6,537 nt of DNA from assembly GCA_947305825.1 (NCBI GenBank), contig CAMZET010000083.1, positions 1 to 6,537 of the forward strand. The letters run 5' to 3'. The position numbers were made by a program, and so were the translations under genes. Source of the stretch: an uncultured Verrucomicrobiota bacterium (GTDB lineage: Bacteria > Verrucomicrobiota > Kiritimatiellia > RFP12 > UBA1067). This document shows positions 5,101 through 6,537 of this stretch, piece after piece. A model generated the notes under the pieces. The model was not told where the DNA came from and did no database searches. It was given only the letters and a program-made list of their open reading frames with translations. The number at the start of each line of letters is the position of its first letter. Positions within the stretch are counted from its first letter, which is position 1.

Positions 5101-6537
5101 CAACATCTGCCTCGGCGACAACCGCGGCTTCAGCGTCGATGCGAGCAAGACCAGCGGCGTTTCCTACACGCCCGGCGACGCTTACATAACGCTTGCGCAG
5201 CATACGGGCGAGACTACCGCGCGCGTCGAATGGCGCGCCGGCTCCTTCGCCAAGGCTTTCCGCGTCGAATGGGACGACGATGAACTCTTCTCTTCGCCGC
5301 TTTCCGCCGACATAAGCGACAGCTCCCAGCGTTCGTTCGATATTGTCCGCCTCGATCCAGACAAGAGATACTTCGTGCGCGTCAAGGCGGTCGAAAGCGT
5401 GAACGGTTCCGACGCCATGTCTCCCGGCTGCTCCGTTTTCGCCCGCAAAATCTCCTACGACATCGACTTCATCTGCACCGAAGTCGAGGGCGGCGTGCGC
5501 ATCGACGGAATGAAGTCTTCGTTCTACAGAGCCATCGAGATTCCTGCCGAAATCGACGGCAAGGCGGTAGTGGCGATTGGCGACAATGCCTTTGCGGGTT
5601 GCGACCAGGCTCTCAGCGTGACGATTCCCGACACGGTGGGCAAGATAGGTAGCAATGCGTTTGCCGGCTGCAACGTGGCCATATTCGACCGGACGACGAA
5701 ACCCGGCGTAGTGCTTGTCGACGGCTGGGCGGTCGGCTTTGGCGACGATGCGCCGTCCTCGCTCAATCTTGCGGGGTTGCGTGGTGTTGCGGACTATGCG
5801 TTTGCGAACTGCACCGCGCTGGAGTCGCTTTGCGTTCCGGAAGGTTTCGCGCTGACTGGCGACGGGCTGTTTACCGATTGCACGTCGCTTTCGCTCGTCG
5901 AGTTCGCGGGCGACGCGCCGGAGTGCTCCGCCACGGCGTTCGCCGGCGTCCCGGAGTCGTGCGTCGCTTACGTCGAGCGCGGCGCAGACGGCTGGGGCGA
6001 CGTGCCGTCGCTCTGGAACGGACTGAACCTCGCCTATTCGCAGTGGATTGTCGAGTTTGACTTCTCCGGCGTCGAGTGCGCCGCGATTGCTCCGGTGTCC
6101 GTCGCGAACGGCGAGACGCTCGGCTCGTTGCCGCCTCCGTCCACGACAGACGACACCGTGGAGTTCCTGGGCTGGTTCGACGAGCCTAACGGCGCCGGCG
6201 AAGAACTGCTCCCCGGCACGGCAATCCTCCGCGACACCGTGGCGTACGCATCCTGGCACAGGACCGTGCCGCAGACCATCGTGTTCGATGCGGCCGGCGG
6301 CGAAGGCGGCGCGACGTTTAGCCTCATGGCGGGCGAACCGCTCCAGGCGCCAGTCGTTACACGCGACGGTTTCGACTTCGCCGGTTGGAGTCCCGAGCCG
6401 GACGCCGTCGTGCCCGGCGAGGACGCGACCTATACCGCCATATGGACTCCCAGCGCGCCTGCCGTCTGGAAGACGGCCACGGTCGCCGGCGGCGTCGCCG
6501 TCAAGGGCGTGACGGGCGGCGGCGAGGCTCTCGTCAT
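2141..6537 (+). CDS. Giant secreted right-handed beta-helix protein with FnIII, BspA-type LRR and InlB-type repeats (partial, 3' end missing)
   Basis: The frame is open from ATG 2141 to the window edge (1,465 codons plus two bases) with no stop, so the C-terminus and any anchor are unseen. Residues 1-23 form a signal peptide: KK at 5-6, an Ala-rich core, and a likely cut after A21-A22-A23. Cys20 follows Trp, so it is not a lipobox. D29-L-G-A-K-G-N-G-V-D-D-D40 is the typical start of pectate-lyase-3 folds. Beta-helix coils follow to about 1005, with Asn in the turns (V-x-x-N-x-I patterns) and frequent HGI/CGI. The N-terminal helix has EAIHLD (215-220), DGTPC (234-238) and GVGTHRH (254-260), a set I recall from uncharacterised secreted beta-helix proteins and GH28-related annotations. 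Then come an FnIII-like domain (about 1008-1103, with YFVRVKAVES), LRR_5 units with NAFAGC (1149-1154, 1172-1177) and YAFANC (1219-1224), and two InlB-type repeats (about 1302-1372, 1380-1435) that end in W. The role is probably outside the cell: binding or cleaving a polysaccharide, or adhesion. The substrate is unknown. A structural surface protein with no enzyme activity is the main alternative. Confidence 0.93.
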   Translation, partial: MEATKKLAASAAAAIVSLWCAAATVNVRDLGAKGNGVDDDWIAFRDAFEQAPKTGSVVVNVPAGTYKISQPLVVYSNTELNLDARATIVPASSSVIGLLRAQHLDASGRQCPMDETCTHGGHSQIENVTITGGVWDLNTADGADVTYIMHLWHGQNIKVSNLTCKGNINHFLNFSGSRNVTVENVTFLPSPEHPYVRPEIIDDNDTGSNGFSAREAIHLDFITVGGEAGAFPIDGTPCKDITISGCTFRNVVAGVGTHRHFNDDGSNEEISLPSERITVTNCVFDSMLSYAVSMFYFRDSVIAGNRVTIAPGSDVSGLRVIGASTVRVENNNLSSIGAHGISIEAEPGERLVATVSGNTVDTTGEDGNGIYAGGSDVSATITGNTVKNAGKNAVQVEGGAVVEITNNILADAGNYGVCVRDRARATASGNEISSAANSAFYFLDAADSSIVSNKIINPLNCGIQIGGSDCDVEDNEISGARSHGIGIIDASNVVVDANSISNSTDHGIYVGLNCKVDITGNRIGKTGKDGVHAEDGADVKVSGSSVAGAAGYGMCALNGAKIAAVGNEINEPSNSAFYLLDAADSSIVSNRIYDVRNCGIQLGGSVCKIVDNSIRGARSHGISMTGASRVTATGNFVADATDHGVYVGKGCKVDIVKTDVNGSGKNGFHAEDGATVKISGSSVLGAAGYGMCALSRAKVEASDILLSRPKNSGVYLLGAGESVFRRCRIFLPGGMGLQAQSSKCVFEDGEISSAVSHGVSVSGGAEVEVRGGSVSNSGEHAFVANDSGTKLSVTGCEVEGAGKNAVNIDRGAAAEIAGSDFSGIAAHGIVCQGGSSLVAKDNALALADSGQMCVFVDSAAQCVVEGNEFSGSHSAVGALRVVSCSKGARIVDNTVSGAVARGIRLETSSGCVVSGNDFLDVGREGIDIADCTGVEISDNVVTGDANPAGIRVQGASTRDITLTANLVDVRGTHGIRVEQCAGCTASGNICLGDNRGFSVDASKTSGVSYTPGDAYITLAQHTGETTARVEWRAGSFAKAFRVEWDDDELFSSPLSADISDSSQRSFDIVRLDPDKRYFVRVKAVESVNGSDAMSPGCSVFARKISYDIDFICTEVEGGVRIDGMKSSFYRAIEIPAEIDGKAVVAIGDNAFAGCDQALSVTIPDTVGKIGSNAFAGCNVAIFDRTTKPGVVLVDGWAVGFGDDAPSSLNLAGLRGVADYAFANCTALESLCVPEGFALTGDGLFTDCTSLSLVEFAGDAPECSATAFAGVPESCVAYVERGADGWGDVPSLWNGLNLAYSQWIVEFDFSGVECAAIAPVSVANGETLGSLPPPSTTDDTVEFLGWFDEPNGAGEELLPGTAILRDTVAYASWHRTVPQTIVFDAAGGEGGATFSLMAGEPLQAPVVTRDGFDFAGWSPEPDAVVPGEDATYTAIWTPSAPAVWKTATVAGGVAVKGVTGGGEALV
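3380..4615 (+). repeat. Tandem 411-bp (137-residue) beta-helix modules A, B and C
   Basis: Module A is 3380-3790 (residues 414-550), B is 3791-4201 (551-687) and a worn copy C is about 4202-4615 (688-825, one residue longer). A and B align without gaps. By hand count about 80 of 137 residues are identical (about 58%), including AFY-LDAADSSIVSN, NCGIQ-GGS, GARSHGI, TDHG-YVG, CKVDI, HAEDGA and SGSSV-GAA. C keeps mainly the first dozen residues (GYGMCAL..AK) and scattered coil positions. The turn Asn positions in module A are 17, 40, 62, 85 and 108, with Ser at 131, so one module is six coils. This implies growth of the helix by in-frame duplication of whole six-coil blocks. Confidence 0.85.
3781..3807 (+). 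repeat. 27-bp exact direct repeat at the A/B module junction (second copy at 4192-4218)
   Basis: The 27 bases at 3781-3807 recur without change at 4192-4218, exactly 411 bases on. They encode GAAGYGMCA around each module junction. Another 12 identical bases (3767-3778 and 4178-4189) lie just upstream, separated by a two-base difference, so 39 of 41 bases match. This is the longest exact repeat I saw and a likely substrate for recombination that adds or removes one module. Confidence 0.85.
5579..5895 (+). repeat. BspA-type leucine-rich repeat units (LRR_5-like)
   Basis: The region encodes residues about 1147-1252 and shows the BspA pattern: IGDNAFAGC, then VTIPDTVGKIGSNAFAGC, then a degenerate unit, then VADYAFANCTALESLCVPEG, then GLFTDCTSL. 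Spacing between the first two NAFAGC cores is 23 residues. Such repeats in exported bacterial proteins are linked to adhesion and protein-protein contacts. The array is short and irregular, so it is probably one small solenoid between the FnIII-like domain and the InlB-type repeats. Confidence 0.75.
6044..6445 (+). repeat. Two InlB/Listeria-Bacteroides-type repeats
   Basis: Repeat 1 (residues about 1302-1372) runs from WIVEFDF through GETLGSLPPP and FLGWFDEPN to VAYASW. Repeat 2 (about 1380-1435) runs from IVFDAAGGEGG through GEPLQAPVVTRDGFDFAGW to ATYTAIW. This matches the family pattern of a beta strand, a Gly-rich turn, a G-x-x-L-x-x-P segment, F-x-G-W, and a closing aromatic-Trp. These repeats form small beta-grasp-like folds on surface proteins. 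Repeat 1 has lost the Gly-rich turn, and repeat 2 is closer to consensus. More repeats may follow beyond the window. Confidence 0.75.

Noticed and set aside
3206..6259. 1,017-codon open frame on the minus strand
   Set aside because: It is in exact codon register opposite the beta-helix gene. Its translation is rich in Arg, Ala, His and Val without a recognisable domain, and it inverts the sense pattern. The sense frame has a ribosome site, signal peptide and clear domains, so this is a shadow.
2141..6537. Phage tail-spike interpretation of the beta-helix protein
   Set aside because: Phage spikes lack Sec signal peptides and do not normally carry FnIII, BspA-LRR and InlB-type tails together. 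No phage structural gene is nearby in the window.

Overview
The window holds three genes on the + strand, packed as if in one transcription unit: the last 23 codons of an unidentified upstream gene (1-72), a complete 680-residue polytopic membrane protein (94-2136), and the first 1,465 codons of a very large secreted right-handed beta-helix protein (2141 to beyond 6537). The gaps are 21 and 4 bases. Both visible starts have a good Shine-Dalgarno site, and I see no promoter, terminator, RNA gene, insertion sequence or CRISPR array.

The DNA is fairly GC-rich by eye, yet ATA isoleucine codons are frequent in both main genes, which suggests they share one host codon habit. A huge exported protein that combines a pectate-lyase-like beta-helix, an FnIII-like domain, BspA-type leucine-rich repeats and InlB/Listeria-Bacteroides-type repeats is a style I associate with uncultured gut or rumen bacteria, particularly Kiritimatiellae and relatives in the Verrucomicrobiota/PVC group. 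Some Firmicutes and Bacteroidota carry the same domains. The assignment is an inference and not secure.

Layout of the large protein (residue numbers from the ATG at 2141): signal peptide about 1-23; pectate-lyase-3-like N-terminal cap and catalytic-looking beta-helix about 25-290; a long beta-helix of PbH1-type rungs to about 1005; FnIII-like domain about 1008-1103; BspA-type (LRR_5) repeats about 1107-1290; two InlB-type repeats about 1302-1435; then the frame runs off the window. Inside the helix is a tandem repeat of exactly 137 residues (411 bp). Each repeat is six coils of 23+22+23+23+23+23 residues. Two copies match at about 58% and are flanked by more worn copies.

The membrane protein resembles GT-C-like integral membrane proteins of polysaccharide loci: about a dozen membrane segments, a large extracytoplasmic loop with an RSDEW motif, a YPGKR motif, and a soluble C-terminal domain with NRYGH. 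A plausible but unproven reading is that the operon makes and decorates, or displays, a large cell-surface protein that binds or cuts glycans. The most interesting content is the modular growth of the beta-helix and the conserved, possibly catalytic, motif set at its N-terminal end.
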